Source: a virus. From it: a DNA stretch of 64,000 bases. A model generated the notes under the pieces. The model saw nothing but the letters and a program-made list of their open reading frames with translations, had not been told where the DNA came from and did no database searches. Below are positions 51,883 to 58,482 of this stretch, piece by piece (position 1 is the first letter of the stretch; every line of letters starts with the position of its first letter). The stretch spans positions 1 through 64,000 of IMG/VR virus record IMGVR_UViG_3300044645_002525. One strand, 5' to 3'. The translations under genes and the position numbers were made by a program.

Positions 51883-52088
51883 TAGAGCAGTTTCCAGATG
51901 TCATCTTGCAAAGCATTTGCAAGCGTCAAGAGCAAGTCTTTCTTTTCTTTATGAGCGGGCTTATTAGCGCGGGAAAGAATAAAAGAGCGAGCAGAAGAGC
52001 GATCATCGGCGCTGTAATCTTGCCACTTGTGGCGAACGTTGTTGGAAACCATTTTTGCAATGGCTTGTTGAGTGCGAGAGAGGGGCAT
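51882..52088 (-). CDS. Small helical protein (68 aa)
   Basis: MPLSRTQQAIAKMVSNNVRHKW, then KEKKDLLLTLANALQDDIWKLL. It directly precedes the HicA-like gene and overlaps it by one base. It does not look like HicB. No family recognised. Confidence 0.45.
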   Translation of the reverse strand: MPLSRTQQAIAKMVSNNVRHKWQDYSADDRSSARSFILSRANKPAHKEKKDLLLTLANALQDDIWKLL

Positions 52089-52092
52089 TGTT

Positions 52093-52371
52093 TCAGAAGA
52101 CGAGGGTTTGTCCGTTAGCTTTAATGCTTGTCACGCGCTCACAATCAAACGAACGCCAAGCACCTTCCCCTTCTTTACGAGCAATGGAGAAATCACGACA
52201 ACGGACAATGTTGGGCTTCTTCACTGCCGTGCCTGTTCCTTTGATTTCCTTGGTATCCCAAGGATTAAAGCAAAGCTTGCGCACGGAACCATTAGCCTTG
52301 ATGAATTCCACTGAAACAATGCTGTGACCAGCATTGAAGATGAACTGTTTAATGCGGGAGGTTTTGTCCAT
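52093..52371 (-). CDS. SH3 beta-barrel-like phage protein (92 aa)
   Basis: VEFIKANGSVRKLCFNPWDTK and VRCRDFSIARKEGEGAWRSFDCERVTSIKAN have the pattern of the phage SH3 beta-barrel fold-containing family, in which a W-R-S-F strand closes the barrel. Such proteins may bind DNA or nucleic acids. Function unknown. Confidence 0.55.
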   Translation of the reverse strand: MDKTSRIKQFIFNAGHSIVSVEFIKANGSVRKLCFNPWDTKEIKGTGTAVKKPNIVRCRDFSIARKEGEGAWRSFDCERVTSIKANGQTLVF

Positions 52372-52460
52372 GAGGAACCTGTCGCCAGGGGGGTATGGAG
52401 GGAAGAAAGAAAGGCTCCCGCTTAGGAAGCCTCGTCCGTCATCCAGGGAGAGTGTAGAGG

Positions 52461-52649
52461 CTACTGAGCTGAGTTGTCAAGCTTGGCCACGGGAAAGCCA
52501 TTAGCAATGCGGCAGTAGCGCTCAGGATGGTGCTGGAGGCATTTGTCAAGCCCTGCCTTGTTAGGCATTGCTTCAGGGCCTGCGACAATGGCAAAAATGC
52601 CAAGTCCAAACACCAAGCTCACCACGAGAAATGAAGCTGCGTCTTTCAT
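52461..52649 (-). CDS. Small membrane or exported protein (62 aa)
   Basis: MKDAASFLVVSLVFGLGIFAIVAGPEAMP has one hydrophobic segment. The rest is LDKCLQHHPERYCRIANGFP with two cysteines. It starts with ATGA overlap to the RlpA-like gene. Confidence 0.5.
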   Translation of the reverse strand: MKDAASFLVVSLVFGLGIFAIVAGPEAMPNKAGLDKCLQHHPERYCRIANGFPVAKLDNSAQ

Positions 52650-52996
52650 AGTCTTGAGATGCAGATGGACGCTTCGCCTTGAGAAGGGGAAGCAATACGA
52701 GCGAAGCTGCCGTAGGACAAGTCCAAGATGCGGCCTCCGTAGTATGGACCGCGATCAACGACTGTCACTGTCACTGACTTTCCATTGTTACGGTTCTTCA
52801 CACGCAGTCGCGTGCCAAATGGAAGCCATGGATGGGCAGCAGTCATGGAATAGGCATTGAACGTGGAACCACTGGCCGTGCGTTGACCGTGATAGCCATC
52901 CGAGACGCCATAGTGCGAGGCGTAGCCACATTCGAGAGCTGCTTGCGCCGGGATGGGACAGAGCAGCAGAAGGGAAAGAAAAAGACGTTTCATCAA
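52646..52996 (-). CDS. RlpA-like double-psi beta-barrel protein with signal sequence (116 aa)
   Basis: MMKRLFLSLLLLCPIPAQAALECG is a typical signal sequence with a cut after AQA. The rest ASHYGVSDGYHGQRTASGSTFN, PFGTRLRVKNRNNGKSVTVTVVDRGPYYGGRILDLSYGSF is a full DPBB (RlpA/expansin) domain with the D-x-G-P motif. RlpA-type enzymes act on naked peptidoglycan glycans. It may help cell-wall attack at infection or lysis. It is coupled to a small membrane protein. Confidence 0.8.
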   Translation of the reverse strand: MMKRLFLSLLLLCPIPAQAALECGYASHYGVSDGYHGQRTASGSTFNAYSMTAAHPWLPFGTRLRVKNRNNGKSVTVTVVDRGPYYGGRILDLSYGSFARIASPSQGEASICISRL

Positions 52997-53217
52997 TTAG
53001 TACGAAAGAACTAGCGAGGGCCATGCCGTCTCCGACAAGGCAATGCCCATTGTGCCATGAAACGAGCAGCTAGTGCCGAGCTGTTGCAAGGTGTTATGAT
53101 TCTGAAGCACTCGGTCCTGGCGGCTTAATTGCTGCTCTTGTCTTCGGGCGAGCCGTGAGGGTGGACGCCTCTGGTGATGCGGGCGAAGATCGAATGATCT
53201 AGCCAAGGAGTTTTGCA
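52997..53217. other. Gap upstream of the RlpA-like gene
   Basis: No recognisable domain. The minus strand has a 73-residue open frame of odd composition (RQEQQLSRQDRVLQNHNT) that ends one base before the RlpA start; the plus strand has none. Not convincing as a gene. Confidence 0.3.
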
Positions 53218-53287
53218 TGGTCTCCTGCGAGGCGCATCATCTCCCTTGTATCTTCAGGGAAAGGGGCATCGGAGGGTGCGAAGAGAG

Positions 53288-53312
53288 GGGGCCTTATGGC
53301 CCCTTTTCTTTT
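53288..53312 (+). terminator. Terminator before a rightward small gene
   Basis: GGGGCC pairs with GGCCCC around TTAT, then TTTTCTTTT on the plus strand. A 34-codon frame with a strong AAGGAG site (start 53218) reads into it. Confidence 0.75.
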
Positions 53313-53341
53313 GCCTATGCTTAAAGGGCTAGGAGATTGTT

Positions 53342-53509
53342 ATGAAGCTTTCTGCGGAGCAAGAAAGAGAAAGACTTAAGCGATGGATGGCAAGTGGGGA
53401 AGTTTACGACCCTCGTAACGAAGATGATTTTGATACTTGGAACGTAGGAATGGAGCCTCTTCCTGGTGATCGCTCTTGGGCAAAGAAAAAGCCCCTTACG
53501 GGGCTTTAG
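53342..53509 (+). CDS. Small acidic protein on the plus strand (55 aa)
   Basis: ATG at 53342 with AGGAG upstream: MKLSAEQERERLKRWMASGE, then DDFDTWNVGMEPLPG and KKKPLTGL. It is one of very few rightward genes in this leftward block. Its last codons form a hairpin that terminates the opposite strand. No family recognised. Confidence 0.55.
   Translation: MKLSAEQERERLKRWMASGEVYDPRNEDDFDTWNVGMEPLPGDRSWAKKKPLTGL
53488..53507 (-). terminator. Terminator for the leftward transcript
   Basis: AAAGCCCC pairs with GGGGCTTT around GTAA, then TTTCTTTG on the minus strand. It is embedded in the end of the rightward gene. Confidence 0.7.
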
Positions 53510-53550
53510 CAGGAATCCTGATAAATGGCGTTTATCAGAAATCCTGATAA

Positions 53551-53733
53551 TTAAGCTTCAAGCTCATCAGCGATGGCAAGAACGTGCGGGATGTACACCC
53601 AGTGACCTTCGCTGTCATCTGGCACGCAATGTTTAGCAACAGCACGCAGGGCAGCAGCAAGACATCCTTTTCCCGTGTGGCTAGTGCGGAAAGCATCTAA
53701 TACGGCTTGAGTGGTGGGTGAGAATTCAGACAT
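53551..53733 (-). CDS. Small phage protein (60 aa)
   Basis: MSEFSPTTQAVLDAFRTS, then AAALRAVAKHCVP and VLAIADELEA. This pattern (helix, A-A-A-L-R-A, L-A-I-A-D-E-L-E) is a short conserved phage family. Function unknown. Confidence 0.65.
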   Translation of the reverse strand: MSEFSPTTQAVLDAFRTSHTGKGCLAAALRAVAKHCVPDDSEGHWVYIPHVLAIADELEA

Positions 53734-53747
53734 ACGAGTTGATCGGA

Positions 53748-53924
53748 CTAGGAGGCTTTGATCAGCTCAGCAAAGCGGCGCAGCTTATCCATCTGGCCTT
53801 GCTCGTAGCCACCCCACTCGTCGCTGACATCTCTGGTGGGATCCCACGGGGCTATCAAACTCCAGCAAGATGGAAAGCAAAGACCGGCTTCGCGTGCCGC
53901 TTGGATAATCTGTTGGTCGGTCAT
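53748..53924 (-). CDS. Small phage protein (58 aa)
   Basis: MTDQQIIQAAREAGLCFP, then RDVSDEWGGYEQGQMDKLRR and FAELIKAS. A helical protein of the AREAG-x-x-F / LRRFAELI type common in phages. Function unknown. A frame on the other strand is a shadow. Confidence 0.65.
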   Translation of the reverse strand: MTDQQIIQAAREAGLCFPSCWSLIAPWDPTRDVSDEWGGYEQGQMDKLRRFAELIKAS

Positions 53925-53936
53925 TAGTGATGTTGA

Positions 53937-54257
53937 CTAAGAGGGCAGGAATTCGAGAACGCGGAGCAGTGTCGCAGCATCTCCATCATTGATGCAATCA
54001 CCTTCGACAAGGCATTCGATGATCTCTTGCGCTTCATCCTTCAAGCTCGTCGGCTTGGGGCGACGGGCATTGATCAGTTCAAAATCAATACCAATGTGGG
54101 CGGTGCCTTTAAGCCACTCACAGCACGCCTCCAGCTCCTGATCAGCTCCAGCTTGGAACGCTTCATAGAGCACAACATCGACGTTTTGCTCTTCGTCAAT
54201 AATGAGGCTTTCCCACTTTCTGAGTAAATGATCGGGCGGGTAGATGTTGTTAGTCAT
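53937..54257 (-). CDS. Unknown protein (106 aa)
   Basis: ATG at 54257: MTNNIYPPDHLLRKWESLI, then EAFQAGADQELEACCEWLKG. The phrase DQELEACCEWL is typical of a set of small phage proteins. Function unknown. Confidence 0.6.
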   Translation of the reverse strand: MTNNIYPPDHLLRKWESLIIDEEQNVDVVLYEAFQAGADQELEACCEWLKGTAHIGIDFELINARRPKPTSLKDEAQEIIECLVEGDCINDGDAATLLRVLEFLPS

Positions 54258-54291
54258 CAGGAAGAGAAGTGTGTAGAAATTGGCAACTTGG

Positions 54292-54465
54292 CTAGATGGA
54301 AGTGACGAGACGATAGCGCCTGAGGATTTCCTCCTGTTCCTTTTCTCGCCAGTATTGAAGCCTGCGCTCAAGCTTTGCCGTGGCAAGCTGCATTACGCTT
54401 CGCTTGTCATGATCCCAATCAAGCAATGGATCAGAAGCTTTGGCCAAAGAGTTGTTCGTAGGCAT
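54292..54465 (-). CDS. Small basic protein (57 aa)
   Basis: ATG at 54465: MPTNNSLAKASDPLLDWDHD, then AKLERRLQYWREKEQEEIL. Charged helix. It overlaps the downstream gene of the same strand by 35 bases. No family recognised. Confidence 0.45.
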   Translation of the reverse strand: MPTNNSLAKASDPLLDWDHDKRSVMQLATAKLERRLQYWREKEQEEILRRYRLVTSI

Positions 54466-54607
54466 GAGAGAAAGCGCGAAATTTCCTAAGATGATGATCC
54501 CGATCTTGCGCCAACAATTCCGCGAGATCTTTAATGAGCTGATCGCCATTGTCATTATCAAAGTATTCAAAAATAGCGTCTGTAAGTGTGTCTTTGGGCG
54601 TGCTCAC
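54431..54607 (-). CDS. Small helical protein with GTG start (58 aa)
   Basis: GTG at 54607 overlaps the upstream stop as GTGA. MSTPKDTLTDAIFEYFDN, then LIKDLAELLAQDRDHHLRKF. Good coding character. No family recognised. Confidence 0.6.
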   Translation of the reverse strand: MSTPKDTLTDAIFEYFDNDNGDQLIKDLAELLAQDRDHHLRKFRAFSHAYEQLFGQSF

Positions 54608-54867
54608 AGCTTGCCTCCCTTAATGGCGTTGTTGTAGTTCATCAGATATTCTTCAAAATCAGCGCCAGTGGGAGCTTCTTTACAAAGCTCTTCATGATTC
54701 TCCTTGAGCATGTCAAGGCTCACCACGAAAGCACAGCGAATGCGATCAAGAGCCAATTGCTGCACAAGGTTAGGCTCCTCATCAATAGCCTTTTCAATGG
54801 TGCAAATGTATTCCTGCAGATCTGCCATGGCAAAGGAGCGCGTTACCACGGGCTTACCGAAGTGCAT
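54604..54867 (-). CDS. Unknown helical protein (87 aa)
   Basis: ATG at 54867 with GGAGAG upstream: MHFGKPVVTRSFAMADLQEYI, then RCAFVVSLDMLKENHEEL. Mostly helical. An in-frame start at 54828 also exists. Coupled to the next gene by GTGA. Confidence 0.5.
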   Translation of the reverse strand: MHFGKPVVTRSFAMADLQEYICTIEKAIDEEPNLVQQLALDRIRCAFVVSLDMLKENHEELCKEAPTGADFEEYLMNYNNAIKGGKL

Positions 54868-54991
54868 GGCAAGCTCTCCATCCTTAAAAGCAGACACGGG
54901 ATGATTGGGCAGAAGATGATTAAAGGCAACAGTCACGATGGAAAAGCGGAGGGCTAGCGACGTTCTCCGTCGCATGTGCATAGTGTGCCAG

Positions 54992-55016
54992 TAAAAAGGC
55001 CCCCATCAAGGGGGCC
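54992..55016 (-). terminator. Strong hairpin after the 140-residue gene
   Basis: GGCCCCC pairs with GGGGGCC around TTGAT, then TTTTTAC on the minus strand. It lies between the gene at 55039-55461 and the next. Confidence 0.75.
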
Positions 55017-55038
55017 GTCGTCGTCCTGTAACATTTGT

Positions 55039-55461
55039 TTACAAAGCTTGCTTTGCTGGTTTTCGCAAGGCCTGCGTGGCAATGCTGAGATTTTTGGTGA
55101 TGGGCAATGGCTTGTCTCGCCACTTAATAGCAATGGCATGGCAAGTGCCCACTGGCATTAGCTCAGCGTGCCTGTAAGCCCTGTCCAGGAGAATTTGATA
55201 CGCCTGGCGCTTTGGCTTGCTCATTGGCCCCTCAGGCTCTTCAATGTTAGTGCGAGCAAAATCAGCCAATTCAGTGATGTCGTCTAGCTCGTTGGTAGCA
55301 ATAACAAAATGCCTGCCACGTTGTTGCACTTTGCGCCATGCAGGATGAATGGGAGGATTTTCCATGGCAAGAGCCTGTGCTTCTTCCTGAAGCTGAGGCG
55401 GAATGCAAATGTGAACCATGCGAGGGAGAGAATGCTCTAGCAAAGAGAGCTGGTAGTCCAT
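55039..55461 (-). CDS. Unknown protein (140 aa)
   Basis: ATG at 55461: MDYQLSLLEHSLPRMVHICI, then NPPIHPAWRKVQQRGRHFVI and MSKPKRQAYQILLDRAYRHA. Basic C-terminal half. No family recognised. It starts 2 bases after the upstream stop. Confidence 0.5.
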   Translation of the reverse strand: MDYQLSLLEHSLPRMVHICIPPQLQEEAQALAMENPPIHPAWRKVQQRGRHFVIATNELDDITELADFARTNIEEPEGPMSKPKRQAYQILLDRAYRHAELMPVGTCHAIAIKWRDKPLPITKNLSIATQALRKPAKQAL

Positions 55462-55463
55462 GG

Positions 55464-55634
55464 TTAGGCGAAACGAAATTGTCCGAAGTGGAAGGAGTGG
55501 GAACCAATGGTGAGGGAGCATTCACCAAAGCCGTCATACATTGTGCCAAGAAGAAAGCTATTCCTCCATTGGAAACAGAATTTTCCTAGGCGAAGATGAC
55601 CAGTGGCATCAGTGCAATGGAAAGAAGCAGTCAC
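55464..55634 (-). CDS. Small protein with GTG start (56 aa)
   Basis: GTG at 55634 overlaps the upstream TGA as GTGA. It reads MTASFHCTDATGHLRLGKFC, then GTMYDGFGECSLTIGSHSF. Cysteine- and histidine-rich. No family recognised. A frame on the other strand is a shadow. Confidence 0.55.
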   Translation of the reverse strand: MTASFHCTDATGHLRLGKFCFQWRNSFLLGTMYDGFGECSLTIGSHSFHFGQFRFA

Positions 55635-55801
55635 AGCTTTGGATCTTCAGGAAGGGGAGGGATTTCCTCAATCATTGCAATTCTTACGTCAGGACGCATT
55701 GCAAGCATAAAATGTTCAGCTTGTTTTGCTGAAATCGCCCCGAGGGCGATTTTCTTTCCTTCATAAGTGGTGATTAAATAAGTGCGACAAGAAGCTGCCA
55801 T
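55631..55801 (-). CDS. Small protein (56 aa)
   Basis: ATG at 55801: MAASCRTYLITTYEGKKIAL, then KQAEHFMLAMRPDVRIAMIEE. It overlaps the upstream stop by one base and the downstream GTG by four. The tight packing supports all three as real genes. Confidence 0.6.
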   Translation of the reverse strand: MAASCRTYLITTYEGKKIALGAISAKQAEHFMLAMRPDVRIAMIEEIPPLPEDPKL

Positions 55802-56226
55802 CACCGAAGTTCCTCCTCAAGTTCTTCCAAAATGTGCTGACTGAGCGTTTGCTCAAGCATGGGCTTCCATCCGCCGTCGCCTCCAATGCTATTGATTTCA
55901 GCGAGGAGATGGAGAGCATCGGCAATGCGTGTGGCATCCATCAAACAGCTACAGGCCATGCTGGGCTCCTCGCTAATCAACTCTTCAAACATGCCAATGT
56001 GCAGTTCAAACCATTTTCCTAGTGCGAACAGGGCAATCTGACGGTAGGTTTCATCACCATACTTTTGAAGCATGGTTTCAATGGAAGCGGCAAGCTTTGG
56101 CGGAATGCCTACTGTGCCATGGTCCTGAAGCCCAGGAGAAATGGCCTTGCTGATGGCTTCTCGCTTGCCTTCCTTGGCTGCGATGGCTTGACGCAGGAAC
56201 TGATCGACGGAATCAAACTGGTTCAA
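55801..56226 (-). CDS. Unknown protein (141 aa)
   Basis: MNQFDSVDQFLRQAIAAKEGK, then ETYRQIALFALGKWFELHIG and ISEEPSMACSCLMDATRIADAL. Helical. No family recognised. The stop overlaps the downstream ATG by one base (TGATG). Confidence 0.5.
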   Translation of the reverse strand: MNQFDSVDQFLRQAIAAKEGKREAISKAISPGLQDHGTVGIPPKLAASIETMLQKYGDETYRQIALFALGKWFELHIGMFEELISEEPSMACSCLMDATRIADALHLLAEINSIGGDGGWKPMLEQTLSQHILEELEEELR

Positions 56227-56250
56227 TGCAAGGGAAGCATTTCGCTAATG

Positions 56251-56270
56251 ATGGCCCCTCATGGGGCCAT
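56251..56270 (-). terminator. Weak hairpin before the 141-residue gene
   Basis: ATGGCCCC pairs with GGGGCCAT around ATGA; no T-run. It lies 2 bases before the stop of the upstream gene, so it may end that transcript. Confidence 0.4.
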
Positions 56271-56272
56271 TG

Positions 56273-57028
56273 TCAATAATCGTCTGCATTAATTGTTTGT
56301 AAAGGCATGGTCTCAGGAAGTGGCTCGTTTTCCGGCTCAGCATCAAAGCTGATGGTCTCAGCAGACGCAAGAAGAGAATTGCCCCTGCGTTCTTCAGTAG
56401 CCTTGGCTTCCTTTTCCTTTTCAATGGTGGAGGAAAGGTCTTTTAGGAATGTCCTGTAGGACGTGTCTTGGTTCTCTACGGGCTTGATTTCGTTGAGGCC
56501 AAGGAGCTTTGCTTGCTCCACCAAGGAATTTTTGGCCACGTTGAGAAAGGACGCATCGCCAGCGCTTTCTTCTATCTTCACCATTTCCTTGCTGCCATCG
56601 TCACCGCCGTCCATGATGGTGACTGTCTTCTTGCGTTTACTGGTTTCAAAGCTTGCTAATGCAAGCTCCTTGAGATCCATCTGCTCCTTCAGGAGACGCG
56701 CCCTGTGCGTGTCTTGATTCTTGAGAATCTCTTGCGTGTATAGGTCTCTGTTGAAATGCCTGTCTCCATTGACTGTTTCTTTGCTTAGCTTTAGTACATT
56801 GGCAATCTGACGATTGCTCATCTTTGCTGCTAATAATTCTTGCACCATCCATCGCCTTACGCCAAGCATCTCTTTGGTATAAACACCCGCTCCATGTTTG
56901 CCGCCATGTGACTTATGTTCTCGGATGGCTTCATACTGAGAAATGGGCACGCCTGCTTTTGTCAAAGCTTTTCGTGCATAAGCCTCTTCTTCTTCAGGCG
57001 TGGCAAATTCAATTTCCGGACGAGGCAT
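56273..57028 (-). CDS. HTH protein, candidate terminase small subunit (251 aa)
   Basis: Residues about 60-95 (VRRWMVQELLAAKMSNRQIANVLKLSKETVNGDRHF) form a helix-turn-helix. The central part is a coiled helical region (HRARLLKEQMDLKELALASF) and the end is acidic (SFDAEPENEPLPE). Small terminases often have this N-terminal HTH, central oligomer helix and acidic tail. No other TerS is visible near terL. Alternatively a replication or transcription regulator. Confidence 0.4.
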   Translation of the reverse strand: MPRPEIEFATPEEEEAYARKALTKAGVPISQYEAIREHKSHGGKHGAGVYTKEMLGVRRWMVQELLAAKMSNRQIANVLKLSKETVNGDRHFNRDLYTQEILKNQDTHRARLLKEQMDLKELALASFETSKRKKTVTIMDGGDDGSKEMVKIEESAGDASFLNVAKNSLVEQAKLLGLNEIKPVENQDTSYRTFLKDLSSTIEKEKEAKATEERRGNSLLASAETISFDAEPENEPLPETMPLQTINADDY

Positions 57029-57034
57029 TGTTTA

Positions 57035-57226
57035 CTATTTTGCTCCTCGCATTGTATCGCCCTTTCCATGGAGGGTACGAACAAACAATTCAGTGAAACG
57101 TTCCATGCGTGAGGCCACTACAGTGGCCGGACCATCATCAATTGCTTTCTTCAATACGCAAAGCTCTTCCCATTCAGCAGTAGATAAATCTTCATCGTTA
57201 GCAGACAATGGCGAAATAATGTTCAT
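57035..57226 (-). CDS. Small unknown protein (63 aa)
   Basis: ATG at 57226: MNIISPLSANDEDLSTAEWEE, then ASRMERFTELFVRTLHGKG. Helical. No family recognised. Terminator upstream. Confidence 0.55.
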   Translation of the reverse strand: MNIISPLSANDEDLSTAEWEELCVLKKAIDDGPATVVASRMERFTELFVRTLHGKGDTMRGAK

Positions 57227-57237
57227 AGCTAAGCAAA

Positions 57238-57256
57238 GGGGCGCACCAAGCGCCCC
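57238..57256 (-). terminator. Hairpin before the 63-residue gene
   Basis: GGGGCGC pairs with GCGCCCC around TTGGT, then TTTGCTT on the minus strand. Confidence 0.55.
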
Positions 57257-57268
57257 GTTTCCCCACAA

Positions 57269-57484
57269 TCAATGATACTGCCAGAAGGCTTTTTCTAACA
57301 AATCATCAAGCTCATTAAGCTTTTTAGGGCAATATTTTCGGACGAATTCCTCCATCTCCTTATGAAGGCTATCAACGATTTCTGCATAGGCAGCATCTAG
57401 CCCGCGACTGTCCATTTCTTGCTCAGCTTCACGCTCGTAAGCAAGAGCCATGCAATCCTTGGGATTGGTGCAAAATTCACGCAT
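57269..57484 (-). CDS. Small helical protein (71 aa)
   Basis: ATG at 57484: MREFCTNPKDCMALAYEREAEQ, then LHKEMEEFVRKYCPKKL. Cysteines at both ends could bind metal. It overlaps the upstream gene by eight bases. Confidence 0.55.
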   Translation of the reverse strand: MREFCTNPKDCMALAYEREAEQEMDSRGLDAAYAEIVDSLHKEMEEFVRKYCPKKLNELDDLLEKAFWQYH

Positions 57485-57713
57485 CTGCTTGCTCCGCTGT
57501 GGCAAAACCACTGTCAATCAATTGCTGAATTTCATGCAGACTAGAACGCCAATGACGCTCTCCATTGTTATCACGGGCTCCATAGAGAGTTCGGGCCGCT
57601 GGTTGCGGCCCTTTGCTTGGCTTTGAAAAACCGTGATGCACGATAGGCAGAATTTCGGCCCCATTGTGCTCCAACAAAGGAAGCTTATCTACTGGACTAG
57701 GTGGAAGAAGCAT
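57477..57713 (-). CDS. Unknown small protein (78 aa)
   Basis: MLLPPSPVDKLPLLEHNGAE, then LYGARDNNGERHWRSSLHEI. No family recognised. It is the first gene of this leftward set, after a gap with repeats. Confidence 0.5.
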   Translation of the reverse strand: MLLPPSPVDKLPLLEHNGAEILPIVHHGFSKPSKGPQPAARTLYGARDNNGERHWRSSLHEIQQLIDSGFATAEQADA

Positions 57714-58065
57714 TGCGCTGGAAGATTCCTTTGCAATGTTAAGCGTGTTTTGTTCAGTTGAAGGTTTCCTTTGCCTTTTGTCTGAACGTTACGCCCTTGG
57801 GGGCTCCACTCTGGCTAGAGCGGCATTGCGGAGGTTTGAGGCATCGTTTGGCTTTGATCGTTGTTGATAGGTGATCTTGGCCTTATGAATGAACGCTCCG
57901 CCCTTGGGGGCTACGCTTGCTCTGGCTGGCCATGCCCGTGAGTTAAGGAGCCATCGCTGATGGGCTTAGCGACACGTGTCTAGTCCAGTGGTGAGGGTAA
58001 AGGGAGTTAGAGGCAAAATCAAGCAGGCTTGTGCAGCTTCTTTCCCTGGCACAAGGCAGACGAGA
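57714..58065. other. Gap holding repeat copies C and D
   Basis: No convincing gene on either strand. It lies between divergent leftward and rightward genes and may hold promoters for both. Confidence 0.4.
57784..57930. repeat. Dispersed palindromic repeat, copies C and D
   Basis: Copy C (57784-57819) GAACGTTACGCCCTTGGGGG then CTCCACTCTGGCTAG, and copy D (57891-57930) GAACGCTCCGCCCTTGGGGG then CTACGCTTGCTCTGGCTGG. They share the CGCCCTTGGGGG core with copies A and B at 42.2-42.3 kb, and CTCTGGCT with each other. Confidence 0.65.
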
Positions 58066-58284
58066 ATGGCGCTAACCGGCAGCATGATGGCACTGCCTCT
58101 CCTTTTCTCCATGGACAAGGAAGCCATCACTGAGTGGCTGATCAAGCACAAGTACAGCGATCGCCGCCTCATTCCACAGCTCCATTGCCCGCTCTGTCGC
58201 CCACTGAACTATGAACGACGAATTCAAGGACTACAAAATCGTCAAGCTGCCACGCAATGGTCCGAAGCCTGGTCAGAGCACTAA
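58066..58284 (+). CDS. Small protein with CPLC motif (72 aa), doubtful
   Basis: ATG at 58066: MALTGSMMALPLLFSMDKEAI, then SDRRLIPQLHCPLCRPLNYER. A start at 58111 is also possible. It overlaps the next gene by 74 bases, so one start is likely wrong. No family recognised. Confidence 0.35.
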   Translation: MALTGSMMALPLLFSMDKEAITEWLIKHKYSDRRLIPQLHCPLCRPLNYERRIQGLQNRQAATQWSEAWSEH

Positions 58285-58369
58285 CGCTTGGCTTTATGGC
58301 AAAGGCAAAGAAGAAGAAGAATTCCGGAAATTAATAGACGCTCAAAGCTTCAAAGGCAAGCACAAGTAG
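58211..58369 (+). CDS. Small basic protein (52 aa)
   Basis: MNDEFKDYKIVKLPRNGPKP, then KGKEEEEFRKLIDAQSFKG. Charged, probably disordered or helical. A bidirectional terminator follows 8 bases later. Confidence 0.5.
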   Translation: MNDEFKDYKIVKLPRNGPKPGQSTNAWLYGKGKEEEEFRKLIDAQSFKGKHK

Positions 58370-58376
58370 GTAAAAC

Positions 58377-58398
58377 AAAGGGGCCTAGTGGCCCCTTT
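58377..58398. terminator. Bidirectional terminator between convergent genes
   Basis: AAAGGGGCC pairs with GGCCCCTTT around TAGT, T-run on both strands. It separates the rightward 52-residue gene and the leftward primase-helicase. Confidence 0.75.
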
Positions 58399-58482
58399 CT
58401 TCTTGGTCTATACTGAAGAAAGCTGCCCGCTACGGTAGGCAGCGGGGAGGCTATGTTAGAGCCTCCCTCCTATTGTGAAGCG

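Noticed and set aside
53718-53927. Plus-strand frame of 69 codons
   Set aside because: The opposite strand has a conserved small phage protein at 53748-53924.
58150-58165. HIP1 palindrome (GCGATCGC) as a host signature
   Set aside because: Only one clear copy was noticed, so enrichment cannot be claimed.
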